From Simkaniaceae bacterium (GTDB taxonomy: Bacteria > Chlamydiota > Chlamydiia > Chlamydiales > Simkaniaceae): DNA of 64,000 nt. The notes below the pieces were generated by a model, which did no database searches, was not told the DNA's origin, and saw only the letters and a program-made list of their open reading frames with translations. Where the stretch lies: assembly GCA_018399075.1 (NCBI GenBank), contig CP073763.1, positions 1,839,842 to 1,903,841 on the forward strand, in the 5' to 3' direction. The position numbers and the translations under genes are program-made. Shown here in pieces: positions 46,088 to 54,132 of the stretch. Within the stretch, counting starts at the first letter, position 1; each line of letters starts with the position of its first letter.

Positions 46088-46262
46088 CATGACCTCTAAT
46101 TAATTGAATATGGATCATCACGACAAACTCAGGACTTGCGTCCCAGTCTTTCGCGATAAAGTGGATGTTGAGGTCTGATTGATTGAAAGCATCTCTTCCA
46201 CAGATTTATTTTTCTAAAAAATCATAGAGGATTAGAGATTAGGTGTCAAGAGAAGGGGGCTT

Positions 46263-46436
46263 GCTTAAACCCCGGTGCGCTACTAATTTCGCTGCATAGG
46301 CAAATAGAATTGGCGTAGATACTAGCTGAGCTCCGAGCCAAGGTGAGTCCACCTTGGCGAAGGGACAAAGCGACGTAGATGCGTTAATTCTAGAAGCCTT
46401 ATGCGGCGAAATTAGTAGCACACCGGGGTTAAAAGC
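46263..46436. repeat. 174-bp imperfect inverted repeat, candidate MITE
   Basis: The outer arms (46263-46299 and 46400-46436) are inverted copies of each other over about 37 bases with only a few mismatches; both contain AACCCCGGTG and CTACTAATTTCG on their strand. The pairing continues inward with more mismatches to a central hairpin, 46337-46344 with 46351-46358. The whole unit could fold as one long hairpin. Both ends carry TTAA. No transposase is inside. This matches a miniature inverted-repeat transposable element or a REP-like extragenic repeat, in the 463-base gap between the symporter pair and amn. Confidence 0.75.
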
Positions 46437-46553
46437 ATTATTTATTATTTTTTTCCACAGAGATCCGAAAGAACACGGAGAAAAAGAATGGCTGCAGTCC
46501 AGAACTGCTACTCGAAATCTCTCTTTGGTAAATAAAATTCAAGTTTAAGGGGG
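46437..46553. other. gene-free stretch downstream of amn
   Basis: With 46088-46262, this is the rest of the 463-base gap around the hairpin repeat. It is AT-rich near 46440 with a T8 run, then mixed composition up to the amn stop. I see no gene, RNA or terminator hairpin outside the repeat itself. Confidence 0.35.
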
Positions 46554-47357
46554 TCACATCCCAATATTGCGGTGGTAGGCTCCCTTCACTTTTTTCGATT
46601 GCATGCTCCGAGCCTTTTTAATGGCAGCAATCCCTTTTTCAATGTGATCAGGCATAAAGTTTTTAAAAATCCCTTCCGAACTTTTTTTCGTTTTCACTTG
46701 GTCTCTATTCAGAGGAAGATCGGAAATAAGAAGGAGAGCTCCTAAAGTTAACTTTCTTTTATAACTCCCCATAAAAAGGGTCGCACACTCAAGCTCGATT
46801 GCCTGAGCACGGGTAGATTTAAGATGAGTAATAAACTCTTCATTATACTCCCAAAAACGGAGATTAGTCGTGTAGGTAATCCCAATGTGATAGGTCCCTT
46901 TCTCCTTTTCTAGGATCTCCGTCACGGCTTTTTGCATTAAAAAGTTGGAAAGCGCCGGAACCTCCGAAGGAAAATAAAAATCTGATGTCCCCTCAGCCCG
47001 GACACTAGCAACAGGAACGAGATACTCCCCCACTTGATACCGCCTGCGGAGTCCCCCACACATTCCTAAGAGAAGAGCTGCTTTCACATCAAGAAATGAG
47101 CAAAGATCTACAACAAGGGCTGCCGCAGGGGATCCTATTTTAAAATCTAAAATCGAAATCTCTTCTTTAGGATGATGAGCCACTTTAAACATCGACCCCT
47201 CGTGAACCTTTACCCCATATTTTTCGGCAAAATAGTCGACATAACGGGGGAAATTTGTCAAAAGGAGGTTTGACTGAAACTCTTCGGCTGCAGAACCCGA
47301 GTACCTCTCTAAAGTCTCTTTAGCGAATTGCTCTTCTTGTATTTCATTACCATGCAT
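46554..47357 (-). CDS. amn: AMP nucleosidase, short form
   Basis: A 267-residue member of the nucleoside phosphorylase family that splits AMP to adenine and ribose 5-phosphate. The family motif ASVRAEGTSDFYFPSEVPAL (about 127-146) and LLLGMCGGLRRRYQVGEYLVP (about 94-114) are typical of AMP nucleosidase. The C-terminal part, with ELECATLFM, contains the conserved Glu. It lacks the N-terminal regulatory domain of E. coli Amn, as in Chlamydia (CT751), where the gene also lies next to efp. It diverges from the coiled-coil membrane gene at 47467. Confidence 0.9.
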   Translation of the reverse strand: MHGNEIQEEQFAKETLERYSGSAAEEFQSNLLLTNFPRYVDYFAEKYGVKVHEGSMFKVAHHPKEEISILDFKIGSPAAALVVDLCSFLDVKAALLLGMCGGLRRRYQVGEYLVPVASVRAEGTSDFYFPSEVPALSNFLMQKAVTEILEKEKGTYHIGITYTTNLRFWEYNEEFITHLKSTRAQAIELECATLFMGSYKRKLTLGALLLISDLPLNRDQVKTKKSSEGIFKNFMPDHIEKGIAAIKKARSMQSKKVKGAYHRNIGM

Positions 47358-47466
47358 AGTTTATCCATACCGTAAAATCTTTTTTCGTTATACATTCAAT
47401 TTTTTCTTTACACAATTCTTACAAATTCCTTAACCTTTTCGCAAAACAAAATGAAGGAGGCCCATT

Positions 47467-48114
47467 ATGGCACAAGTATTATTTAGCACCGCGCTCGACG
47501 CTTACAGCAAAGTTCAAACTTTCACAGACACCGATGCAGCCAAGCAAAAAGTGATTCAAACTGTCGCCTTGCTTGTTGTTGCAAATGCTGCTTACAATGC
47601 TAGTCGCTCGCGACTCACTCAATCGACCATCAGCATGACGGCAGCTACCGTCCTTTGGATGAACCAGGAGGCTTTCCTCCATAAAGCTCTTTCTGAAAAC
47701 GTTGCAAGCTTTTCAGTAGAAAATGAGCGCCTTGGCGGCCTCATCGGGCAGTTTGAAGCAATTGGTATGGATCTAAAATCATTATCTGCATCAGAGAGAG
47801 AACAACTGCAAGCCCAAATGAGCCAATTCCACAGTCTATTTGAAGCGCTCACTGCAACAGTAAGAGAACAAACTGAGGCTGCAAGACGCCATGCTGAATC
47901 AGCCCATTCGAGCCACACAAAATTGCGCGAATCCGTTGATTTGTCGACTAGCAAACTCGCCCGTGCCCAAGCGACTCTAATTATTGTTTTTGAACAGGCA
48001 ATACAAACTTTGAGAAGTGTTAGTTCAGAATCTGCTGAAAGCGACCTACCTGCACTAACTAAACAAATGGAAATTCTTACTCAAATCGCTCAAGCAGCAC
48101 TGAAAACAGTCTAA
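47467..48114 (+). CDS. hypothetical membrane-associated coiled-coil protein
   Basis: A 215-residue protein of unknown function. A hydrophobic region around residues 28-70 may form one or two membrane segments split by SRSRL. From about residue 75 onward the sequence is helical with heptad-like Leu spacing and Gln/Glu/Ser-rich composition, consistent with a coiled coil. A bilobed hydrophobic segment followed by coiled coil loosely recalls chlamydial inclusion-membrane proteins, though the layout is not a clear match. The start is well supported by AAGGAGG. The next gene follows after 43 bases and may be co-transcribed. Confidence 0.8.
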   Translation: MAQVLFSTALDAYSKVQTFTDTDAAKQKVIQTVALLVVANAAYNASRSRLTQSTISMTAATVLWMNQEAFLHKALSENVASFSVENERLGGLIGQFEAIGMDLKSLSASEREQLQAQMSQFHSLFEALTATVREQTEAARRHAESAHSSHTKLRESVDLSTSKLARAQATLIIVFEQAIQTLRSVSSESAESDLPALTKQMEILTQIAQAALKTV

Positions 48115-48157
48115 ATAGAACCTCTCCTTTTGAAAGGAGCTAACAGAAGGAAAAATT

Positions 48158-48541
48158 ATGGCAACTTTAGAAAGCCTCCTCTTTGGAAGCATCCCTCAGG
48201 GAATTAGAAACCCCGCTGGAAATGATTATTCTATTATTGGAAAGTATTTTCATGACATGCATGCCCAAGCTCACTATACCGTTGGTGGAGATGGAAGAGC
48301 GAATGATAACTTCCATCCGATTGCGGCTTGCACAAAAGCGGTGATTATGGGGATTGCTTGTTCCATTATTACAAATCAGATTTGTAAAGTTGTTCCCGGA
48401 TCTTTACGCAACCATTTCAGAATTGGGCTCGAGGGAGGTCCCTGGATCTATGCGGCTTCAATTATTTACCAAGCAGCTCAGGGATGGACGGCGGCATCTG
48501 AAGGAAAAGCAACGTCATCAGGATCGGCTTGCGTTGACTAG
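48158..48541 (+). CDS. hypothetical small membrane protein
   Basis: A 127-residue protein of unknown function. Two hydrophobic stretches (about 58-75 and 92-108) are separated by a short basic loop, suggesting a two-pass membrane protein with Gly-rich ends. The N-terminal 50 residues are polar and contain several His. GAAGG precedes the ATG at a good distance. It lies in tandem with the preceding coiled-coil membrane gene and upstream of efp. A similar small membrane gene stands after epmA (50110), but I see no clear sequence identity between the two. Confidence 0.75.
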   Translation: MATLESLLFGSIPQGIRNPAGNDYSIIGKYFHDMHAQAHYTVGGDGRANDNFHPIAACTKAVIMGIACSIITNQICKVVPGSLRNHFRIGLEGGPWIYAASIIYQAAQGWTAASEGKATSSGSACVD

Positions 48542-48609
48542 CCGTTGACTTTTTGCGCTCTTTCAATCATAATGCTCCGAAAAAACAACAATGGTTAAAT
48601 GGTTAACGC

Positions 48610-49182
48610 ATGGCTCAAGTAAGTACAAACGAATTTAAAACCGGAATGAAAGTTGAGATGGACAGAGAGCCTTACACCATCGTCGGCGTTGAATTTGTAA
48701 AGCCTGGGAAAGGGCAAGCCTTTACACGGACAAAGTTGAAGCATTTGATGTCAGGACGCGTCATTGAAAAAACGTTCAGATCAGGTGAAAAGCTTGACTT
48801 AGCTGATGTGGAAGAAACACAGATGCGGATGCTCTATAAAGAAGGGGATAGCATCGTTTTTATGCATGATCAAACCTTTGAGCAAATCAATGTCCCATTG
48901 AATGTTATTGATGATAAAGAACCCTATATGATGGATGATACCGTTTATGATCTCGTCCTTTATAAGGGCAGTGTCGTAGATGTGACCCCTCCCACTTTTC
49001 TCAATATGACTGTAACAGAAACAGCTCCTGGCGTTCGAGGCGATACCGCATCGGGCAGAGTCTTAAAACCTGCTAAAACCGATACAGGGGCTACGATTCA
49101 AATTCCCATCTTTATTGAAGAGGGAGAGCTTGTAAAAGTCGATACTCGAACGGGAGAGTATGTCTCTCGCGTTAAAGAGTAA
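48610..49182 (+). CDS. efp: translation elongation factor P
   Basis: EF-P rescues ribosomes stalled on proline runs. The 190 residues are normal in length, with three beta-barrel domains. The loop that reaches the peptidyl-transferase site reads FVKPGKGQAF, with K34 at the same position as the lysine that is beta-lysylated in E. coli; the EpmA-like gene directly downstream supports lysyl-type modification. The C-terminal region carries the GDTASGRVLKPA and TGATIQIPIFIEEGE patterns. Its last 23 bases overlap the start of epmA. In Chlamydia a copy (efp_2, CT752) also lies next to amn. Confidence 0.97.
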   Translation: MAQVSTNEFKTGMKVEMDREPYTIVGVEFVKPGKGQAFTRTKLKHLMSGRVIEKTFRSGEKLDLADVEETQMRMLYKEGDSIVFMHDQTFEQINVPLNVIDDKEPYMMDDTVYDLVLYKGSVVDVTPPTFLNMTVTETAPGVRGDTASGRVLKPAKTDTGATIQIPIFIEEGELVKVDTRTGEYVSRVKE

Positions 49183-50050
49183 GTTAAAAACGCGTGCTGA
49201 TAGTCTCAACGAAGTACGCACTTTTTTTCACCAGAGAGGGGTCCTTGAAGTGGACACTCCCCTCCTTTCTCCATTCGCTCCTATTGATGTTCATATCGAT
49301 CTTTTTTCCGTAGATCTTTCTGAAAAAAATAAAGGCTACCTTCATTCGAGTCCTGAATATGGAATGAAAAAACTCCTGTCTGAGGGTGTGGGTGATATCT
49401 ATCAACTCGGCCATGTTTTTCGAAAGGACGAGATAGGACGTCTGCACCGCCCCGAATTCACCCTGATTGAATGGTATCGAGAAAAAACGACATTCTCCTC
49501 TTTTTTAGAAGAGAATCTTGCTCTTCTTTCCCTTTTCTTAGGGGATCAAGCCTATGAAACCATAACCTACCGTGAAGCCTTTGAAAAGCATCTCGGGATT
49601 GGTTGGGATGCGCCTAAGGAAAAGCTTCTTGAAAAAGCAAAAGGATTGGAGGTTCACGACCATTCAGATCTCATCAATATTTTATGGGGATGTATGATCG
49701 AACCGAAACTTGGTAGGGGAAAAATTACAATTATCACCCATTACCCGAAGGATCAAGCCGCCCTTTCTCAAATAAAAATTGTTGAGGGGGAAGAGGTCGC
49801 TGAGCGATTCGAATTTTATTTTAACGGGATCGAGCTGGGGAATGGGTACCATGAGTTGACCGATCCTAAAGAACAAAAAAAACGTTTGCTGGCTGCGAAT
49901 GAGGAGCGGATCTCTCTTGGAAAAGAGCCACTTCCCCTTGATCCTGGATTTATTAAAGCCCTCGAAAAAGGGCTTCCAGATTGCTATGGTATCGCCTTAG
50001 GATTCGACCGCCTCCTCATGCTAAAATTGGGCTTAAACCAATTATTTTAA
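49160..50050 (+). CDS. epmA: EF-P lysyltransferase EpmA (PoxA/GenX)
   Basis: A 296-residue paralogue of class II lysyl-tRNA synthetase without the anticodon-binding domain, which attaches beta-lysine or lysine to EF-P K34. Motifs: FFHQRGVLEVDTPLLSPF (motif 1 region), YQLGHVFRKDEIGRLHRPEF (about 77-96) and TLIEWYRE (motif 2), and motif 3 near the end as YGIALGFDRLLMLKLG. The ATG overlaps efp by 23 bases, so the enzyme and its substrate are made together. E. coli also needs EpmB (lysine 2,3-aminomutase); no such gene is in the window. Confidence 0.93.
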   Translation: MSLALKSKLKTRADSLNEVRTFFHQRGVLEVDTPLLSPFAPIDVHIDLFSVDLSEKNKGYLHSSPEYGMKKLLSEGVGDIYQLGHVFRKDEIGRLHRPEFTLIEWYREKTTFSSFLEENLALLSLFLGDQAYETITYREAFEKHLGIGWDAPKEKLLEKAKGLEVHDHSDLINILWGCMIEPKLGRGKITIITHYPKDQAALSQIKIVEGEEVAERFEFYFNGIELGNGYHELTDPKEQKKRLLAANEERISLGKEPLPLDPGFIKALEKGLPDCYGIALGFDRLLMLKLGLNQLF

Positions 50051-50073
50051 ACATTTTAATCATCCCACTTTAA

Positions 50074-50082
50074 TGCTATACT
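50074..50082 (+). promoter_or_regulatory. possible extended -10 element TGCTATACT
   Basis: TGCTATACT differs by one base from TGnTATAAT and lies 28 bases before the chosen start of the small membrane gene at 50110, right after epmA. It could drive that gene separately. Confidence 0.35.
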
Positions 50083-50109
50083 TTCCTCGAAAAACATGAG
50101 GTAATGGAT

Positions 50110-50532
50110 ATGGCTCAACCAAATTTTATAAATTTTTGCAGTGAAATCGCTCGAACGTATCAATCCGCTGAAACAAAAATTGGACTAAGGGGAATTCAAG
50201 AGGCTATCCCGGTAGGGATGGCTCACCTTATTAGTGCTATCAGCTTTGTTGCAATGGGATACTTCGCCCATATGAATACAAATAACACCTTGCTTGGAGC
50301 AGGGTTTATGGCGGGACTTTTTGTTTCCTATATTGACCCTACCTGTGGAAGCCTTCAATCCTTAAATAAGGGTGCTCTTCTACCGATAGATCAAAAGGGA
50401 AGCTTTGCTCTTCAAAAGGTCTACCTCGTTGCAGCCCTTCTTCGCAGACAGTATGGACTTCCCACAGGGTTTTTCATGGGACAAGCTCTCTTTCATATGA
50501 TTAAAGAAAATCTTCCGTCAGGAGAACGGTAG
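50110..50532 (+). CDS. hypothetical small membrane protein
   Basis: A 140-residue protein of unknown function. The central part has hydrophobic stretches, about residues 32-50 (MAHLISAISFVAMGYFAH) and 58-74 (AGFMAGLFVSYIDPTCG), suggesting two membrane helices, and more hydrophobic residues lie near 118-130. I chose the ATG at 50110 because GAGG stands eight bases before it; an ATG at 50104 is too close to that site. The gene is convergent with nadE with only 3 bases between stops. Confidence 0.75.
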   Translation: MAQPNFINFCSEIARTYQSAETKIGLRGIQEAIPVGMAHLISAISFVAMGYFAHMNTNNTLLGAGFMAGLFVSYIDPTCGSLQSLNKGALLPIDQKGSFALQKVYLVAALLRRQYGLPTGFFMGQALFHMIKENLPSGER

Positions 50533-50535
50533 TAA

Positions 50536-52176
50536 TCACAGCCACTTTTGGACGATGGGATAACGACGCCCCACACCAAAAGACTTTTTAGAGACTCTTA
50601 TGATAGGCGGCCCTTGCCGCCTTTTGTATTCTGCAGAATGTATCTTTTGGACAAGTTCAAGAACAAGCTCCTGAGGAATCTTGTACTTCTCTGCAATCTC
50701 ATCGATCGATAGATAATTTTCTACGTATCCCTCAAGAACATTATCAATCACCCCATATTCAGGAAGAGAATCAAGATCAATTTGATCCGCACGTAGTTCT
50801 GCTGAGGGCGGCTTGATAATAATAGAATCCGGAATAACCTCTCTTTTTTCTATCTTATTGATATGGCGACAGAGATCATAGACGCGCGTTTTTGTTACAT
50901 CACCAATCACTCCAAGCCCACCACACATATCTCCATAGAGAGTGGAATACCCTAAAGCAACCTCACTCTTATTACCGGTACTAAGAACGATATAACCATG
51001 CTTATTCGACATCGCCATTAAGAGAATTCCTCGAATCCGCGCTTGCAAATTCTCTTCTGTAATATCACATTCTTTTCCTCCAAAATGAGGCTCAAGGAGA
51101 TGAAGAAAGGTATCAAACGGTTCTTTAATGGGGATCTCTAAAAAATCAATCCCTAAATTCTTTGCAAGCTGAGGAGAATCTTTTTGACTTTGGCTTGTGG
51201 TGAAACAAGAAGGCATACTAATACCTAAAACATTTTCTGGGCCTAAAGCTTTCGCTGCAATATAGGCAACAAGTGCAGAATCAATCCCCCCAGAAAGTCC
51301 CAAACAGGCTTTTTTAAACCCAAGCTTTAAAAAGTAATCCTTTACTCCAAGTTCAAGAGCGCTTAGAAGATTAGACATCGGCTCATATTCAAAGGGAACA
51401 GGACAAGCTTCTGCTTCTAAGTCAACAACCATTGCATCTTCAGCAAATCCTTTTCCTAATTGGCAAAGCTCCCCCTTTTTATTCACATAAACGCTATACC
51501 CATCAAAAATAATCTGCCCGTTAGCTCCCACTTGACAACACATCACAACAGGACACTGAAGTGTTTTTGCTGCTTTAGCACAAACATTAACACGCACGTC
51601 AGGCTTTTGGAATTGATAGGGAGATGCAGAGATATTGAGTAGGATATCGGGCTTATGTTCTACAAGCGCTTGAACAGGATCTCTTCCATAGCGAGTATAA
51701 CCAACATAACCGGCATGCTGCCAAATATCCTCACAAATAATCAGACCAATGCGTTTCCCCCCGATTTCCCAGATCCTTGTTTTTGTTCCTGGCTCAAAAT
51801 AACGCCTCTCTTCAAAAACATCATAAGTGGGAAGAAGCCACTTATCTTGAAACCCTAAAAGATGTCCATCATGAAGCACAGCAGCACTATTGAGCAGGTG
51901 CTTTTCGCCCTCTTCAATATTCCTTCTAATCAGACCAACAACAACTGTTAATCCTTTCGAAGCTTTAACAATGCGCTCTAAATAGAGTTCCATGGAATCA
52001 ATAAAAGTGCTATGATAGACCAAATCTTCAGGAGGATAACCACAGAGCATCAGCTCACCAAACATGACAAGATCAACCCCTTTAGCACGGGCCTGATCCA
52101 TACTCTCTAAAATTTTTGCTGTATTTCCATCAATATCTCCCACAATGGGATTTCTTTGCGCGACTAATATCTTCAT
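50536..52176 (-). CDS. nadE: glutamine-dependent NAD+ synthetase
   Basis: Makes NAD+ from nicotinate adenine dinucleotide, ATP and glutamine. The 546 residues form two domains. The N-terminal nitrilase-type glutaminase has the catalytic triad E41, K112 and C148 (in FGELMLCGYP, FQDKWLLP and LIICEDIW). The C-terminal synthetase has the ATP-binding SGGIDS at 295-300 and the GDMCGGLGVIGDVTKT segment later on. The gene begins directly after the nqrF stop, so the two are co-transcribed. NAD synthesis is not a feature of the pathogenic chlamydiae as I know them, so this fits an environmental relative. Confidence 0.96.
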   Translation of the reverse strand: MKILVAQRNPIVGDIDGNTAKILESMDQARAKGVDLVMFGELMLCGYPPEDLVYHSTFIDSMELYLERIVKASKGLTVVVGLIRRNIEEGEKHLLNSAAVLHDGHLLGFQDKWLLPTYDVFEERRYFEPGTKTRIWEIGGKRIGLIICEDIWQHAGYVGYTRYGRDPVQALVEHKPDILLNISASPYQFQKPDVRVNVCAKAAKTLQCPVVMCCQVGANGQIIFDGYSVYVNKKGELCQLGKGFAEDAMVVDLEAEACPVPFEYEPMSNLLSALELGVKDYFLKLGFKKACLGLSGGIDSALVAYIAAKALGPENVLGISMPSCFTTSQSQKDSPQLAKNLGIDFLEIPIKEPFDTFLHLLEPHFGGKECDITEENLQARIRGILLMAMSNKHGYIVLSTGNKSEVALGYSTLYGDMCGGLGVIGDVTKTRVYDLCRHINKIEKREVIPDSIIIKPPSAELRADQIDLDSLPEYGVIDNVLEGYVENYLSIDEIAEKYKIPQELVLELVQKIHSAEYKRRQGPPIIRVSKKSFGVGRRYPIVQKWL

Positions 52177-53451
52177 CTAACTACCAAAATCATCCAATAC
52201 TATGTTTTCTTTAGGAACGCCGTAATCATCGAGAAGTTTTAATATACTACTATTATGCAGAGGTGGTCCGCAGACATAGTAGAGGGCGTTTTCAGGTTCT
52301 TCCATCTTTTTCAGTTGCCCTTCTTCAAAGGCTTTGAAAAGATAGTTTGTTTTCACAGGATCTACTTTTGGCCAGCCGGCCTCAAGATCTTTGCTTGTTG
52401 GTTCTGATAATACCAGATGATAGGAAAAATTTGCGAACTCTTTATCAAGCCCCACATAGTCTTTTTGATAAATATTCTCTTTTAAAGAGCGTGCTCCATA
52501 CCAAAGGGTGATCTTTCTTTGTGTCTTTTCAGTTTTAAAAAGGTGCATAATATGACTACGGCCAAAAGAAGATCCGGCTCCCCCAATTAAGAAGATAATT
52601 TCTTGATCCCCTTCAACCATATGGGATTCCCCGTAAGGTCCTGAGAGACGAATACCATCGCCATCTTGCAATCCAAAAACATAAGAAGAACAGATTCCCC
52701 AAGGAATTCCTGGCATGAGATCGCCTTTAATAAAGGGAGGTGTTGCAATCCGGATGTTAAACTTTAGAATGTTCCCTTCTTCAGGATAAGAGGCCATCGA
52801 GTAGGCCCGAATCACTTCTTCCCCTTCTTCATAGACTATTTCATGACCAAACAGGTCAAAAGCTTCCCAGTCTTCTCTATATTCCTCATCCATACTTCCC
52901 CTCCAATCTTCTGTATTGGTTTTATAACTTGGGACATGAAACTGCAGATAATCACCAGGAACATAACTCATTTTTTCGCTCTCTGGAATTTCAATCACAA
53001 GTTCTTTAATAAAAGTGGCAACGTTTCGATTAGAAACAACCTTCCCTTCAAATTCTCTAAGAGTCAAAAGACTCTCAGGAAGTTTTAATCCTAAATCATG
53101 CCTTACTTTGCATTGGCACGAGAGGCGCCATCCCTCGCGCAGTTGCCTCGGTGTAAAAGTAGCCTTGTCGGTTTCTAAGATATCTTCCCCTCCCTTAACA
53201 ACTTGAACACGACATTGCTTACATGTCGCCTTCCCACCACAAGGAGAGGGAACCGCAATCCCTTGCTCAGTTAGTGTTGCCAAGAGAGTCCTTCCCCCCT
53301 CGACTTCTTTCGTCAATTCAGGGTTCTCATTAATCTCAATTTTGCAAGGGGCTGTACTGACTAGCCTCCGTTTGGCAAAAAGAATCATACCAGCAAGGAG
53401 AATACCGATAACCGTAAAAGCAATAACAGCTATAACACTTAGCTCATACAC
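52177..53451 (-). CDS. nqrF: Na+-translocating NADH:quinone reductase subunit F
   Basis: The NADH-oxidising subunit of the sodium-pumping NADH:quinone oxidoreductase. The 424 residues start with a membrane helix (about 5-27), then a 2Fe-2S ferredoxin domain with the cluster cysteines in PCGGKATCKQC plus a later C in RLSCQC, then an FAD domain with the YSMASYPEE-type R-x-Y-S-M motif, and the NADH-binding domain ending in YYVCGPP. It is a full-length NqrF. It overlaps the upstream coiled-coil gene by 8 bases and is followed at once by nadE. CT740 in Chlamydia holds the same position near hemG. Confidence 0.96.
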   Translation of the reverse strand: MYELSVIAVIAFTVIGILLAGMILFAKRRLVSTAPCKIEINENPELTKEVEGGRTLLATLTEQGIAVPSPCGGKATCKQCRVQVVKGGEDILETDKATFTPRQLREGWRLSCQCKVRHDLGLKLPESLLTLREFEGKVVSNRNVATFIKELVIEIPESEKMSYVPGDYLQFHVPSYKTNTEDWRGSMDEEYREDWEAFDLFGHEIVYEEGEEVIRAYSMASYPEEGNILKFNIRIATPPFIKGDLMPGIPWGICSSYVFGLQDGDGIRLSGPYGESHMVEGDQEIIFLIGGAGSSFGRSHIMHLFKTEKTQRKITLWYGARSLKENIYQKDYVGLDKEFANFSYHLVLSEPTSKDLEAGWPKVDPVKTNYLFKAFEEGQLKKMEEPENALYYVCGPPLHNSSILKLLDDYGVPKENIVLDDFGS

Positions 53452-54052
53452 GATACATTAAGGCTCGCATTTGTTTTCTTAAGTCACTAATTTCCAATTC
53501 AGCACGCTCAATTTCCTTTGCATGTCCTTCATGTGAATTCGTGATCTCATCCTTCAAGTTCTTAATTTCACTCTCAAAGGCTTCGACTTCATTCACTTGC
53601 TTAGCGCGCAAACGAGAGATCTCACTTTTAAGCTCATAAATCGTCATCTCATCGGTAGAGCGAATCTGCGTATGCCCTTTTTCCATCTTCTGAACCCGCT
53701 TTGAGTAAGTCGATTTCTGCTCTTTAAGATTTTCTTCAAACTCAGTTTCGATTCCCTCAAGCTTTTTCTTAAAGGCGCGAATACTATGTTCAGCTTTTTC
53801 AATCTCATCTAAATGAGCGCGTTTGATCTCTTGGATATCATTTTCGTAAGTTTCGCATATTGCTGCAACCTCTTCTACATGAATCCGCTTCTTTTTTCTT
53901 AATAAAAGATAAAGGACAATCGCCAAAATCAGAATACCGAGCCCAAAAGCTGCTAAGTCGAGCCAATTTAGCTGCGTATCAATATAATGAATGGTTTTTT
54001 CTACCCACGCGGGCATCACCCATTCATTAACTTGAGGTGGTTGCTTTGCCAT
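53444..54052 (-). CDS. single-pass membrane coiled-coil protein
   Basis: A 202-residue protein. Residues about 33-53 are one strong membrane helix followed by a basic patch RKKKR. The remaining 145 residues are almost entirely heptad-like, Glu/Lys/Leu-rich coiled coil. In Chlamydia the gene next to nqrF encodes YajC, which also has one membrane helix followed by a basic patch; this product has a longer coiled coil, so identity with YajC is doubtful. The start overlaps nothing on its strand and is 80 bases from the divergent symporter. It probably scaffolds at the inner membrane, but no function is known. Confidence 0.75.
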   Translation of the reverse strand: MAKQPPQVNEWVMPAWVEKTIHYIDTQLNWLDLAAFGLGILILAIVLYLLLRKKKRIHVEEVAAICETYENDIQEIKRAHLDEIEKAEHSIRAFKKKLEGIETEFEENLKEQKSTYSKRVQKMEKGHTQIRSTDEMTIYELKSEISRLRAKQVNEVEAFESEIKNLKDEITNSHEGHAKEIERAELEISDLRKQMRALMYRV

Positions 54053-54132
54053 ATGAAAAATCCCCCTACCTTCTCCATAACAAATGCGTTAGCCTTGCTG
54101 CAAATAAAAAAATAGAATATGATCAAACCCTT

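Noticed and set aside
46239-46421. 60-codon open frame on the minus strand across the hairpin repeat
   Set aside because: It is made almost wholly of the inverted repeat, has no ribosome binding site and no protein-like pattern of its own.
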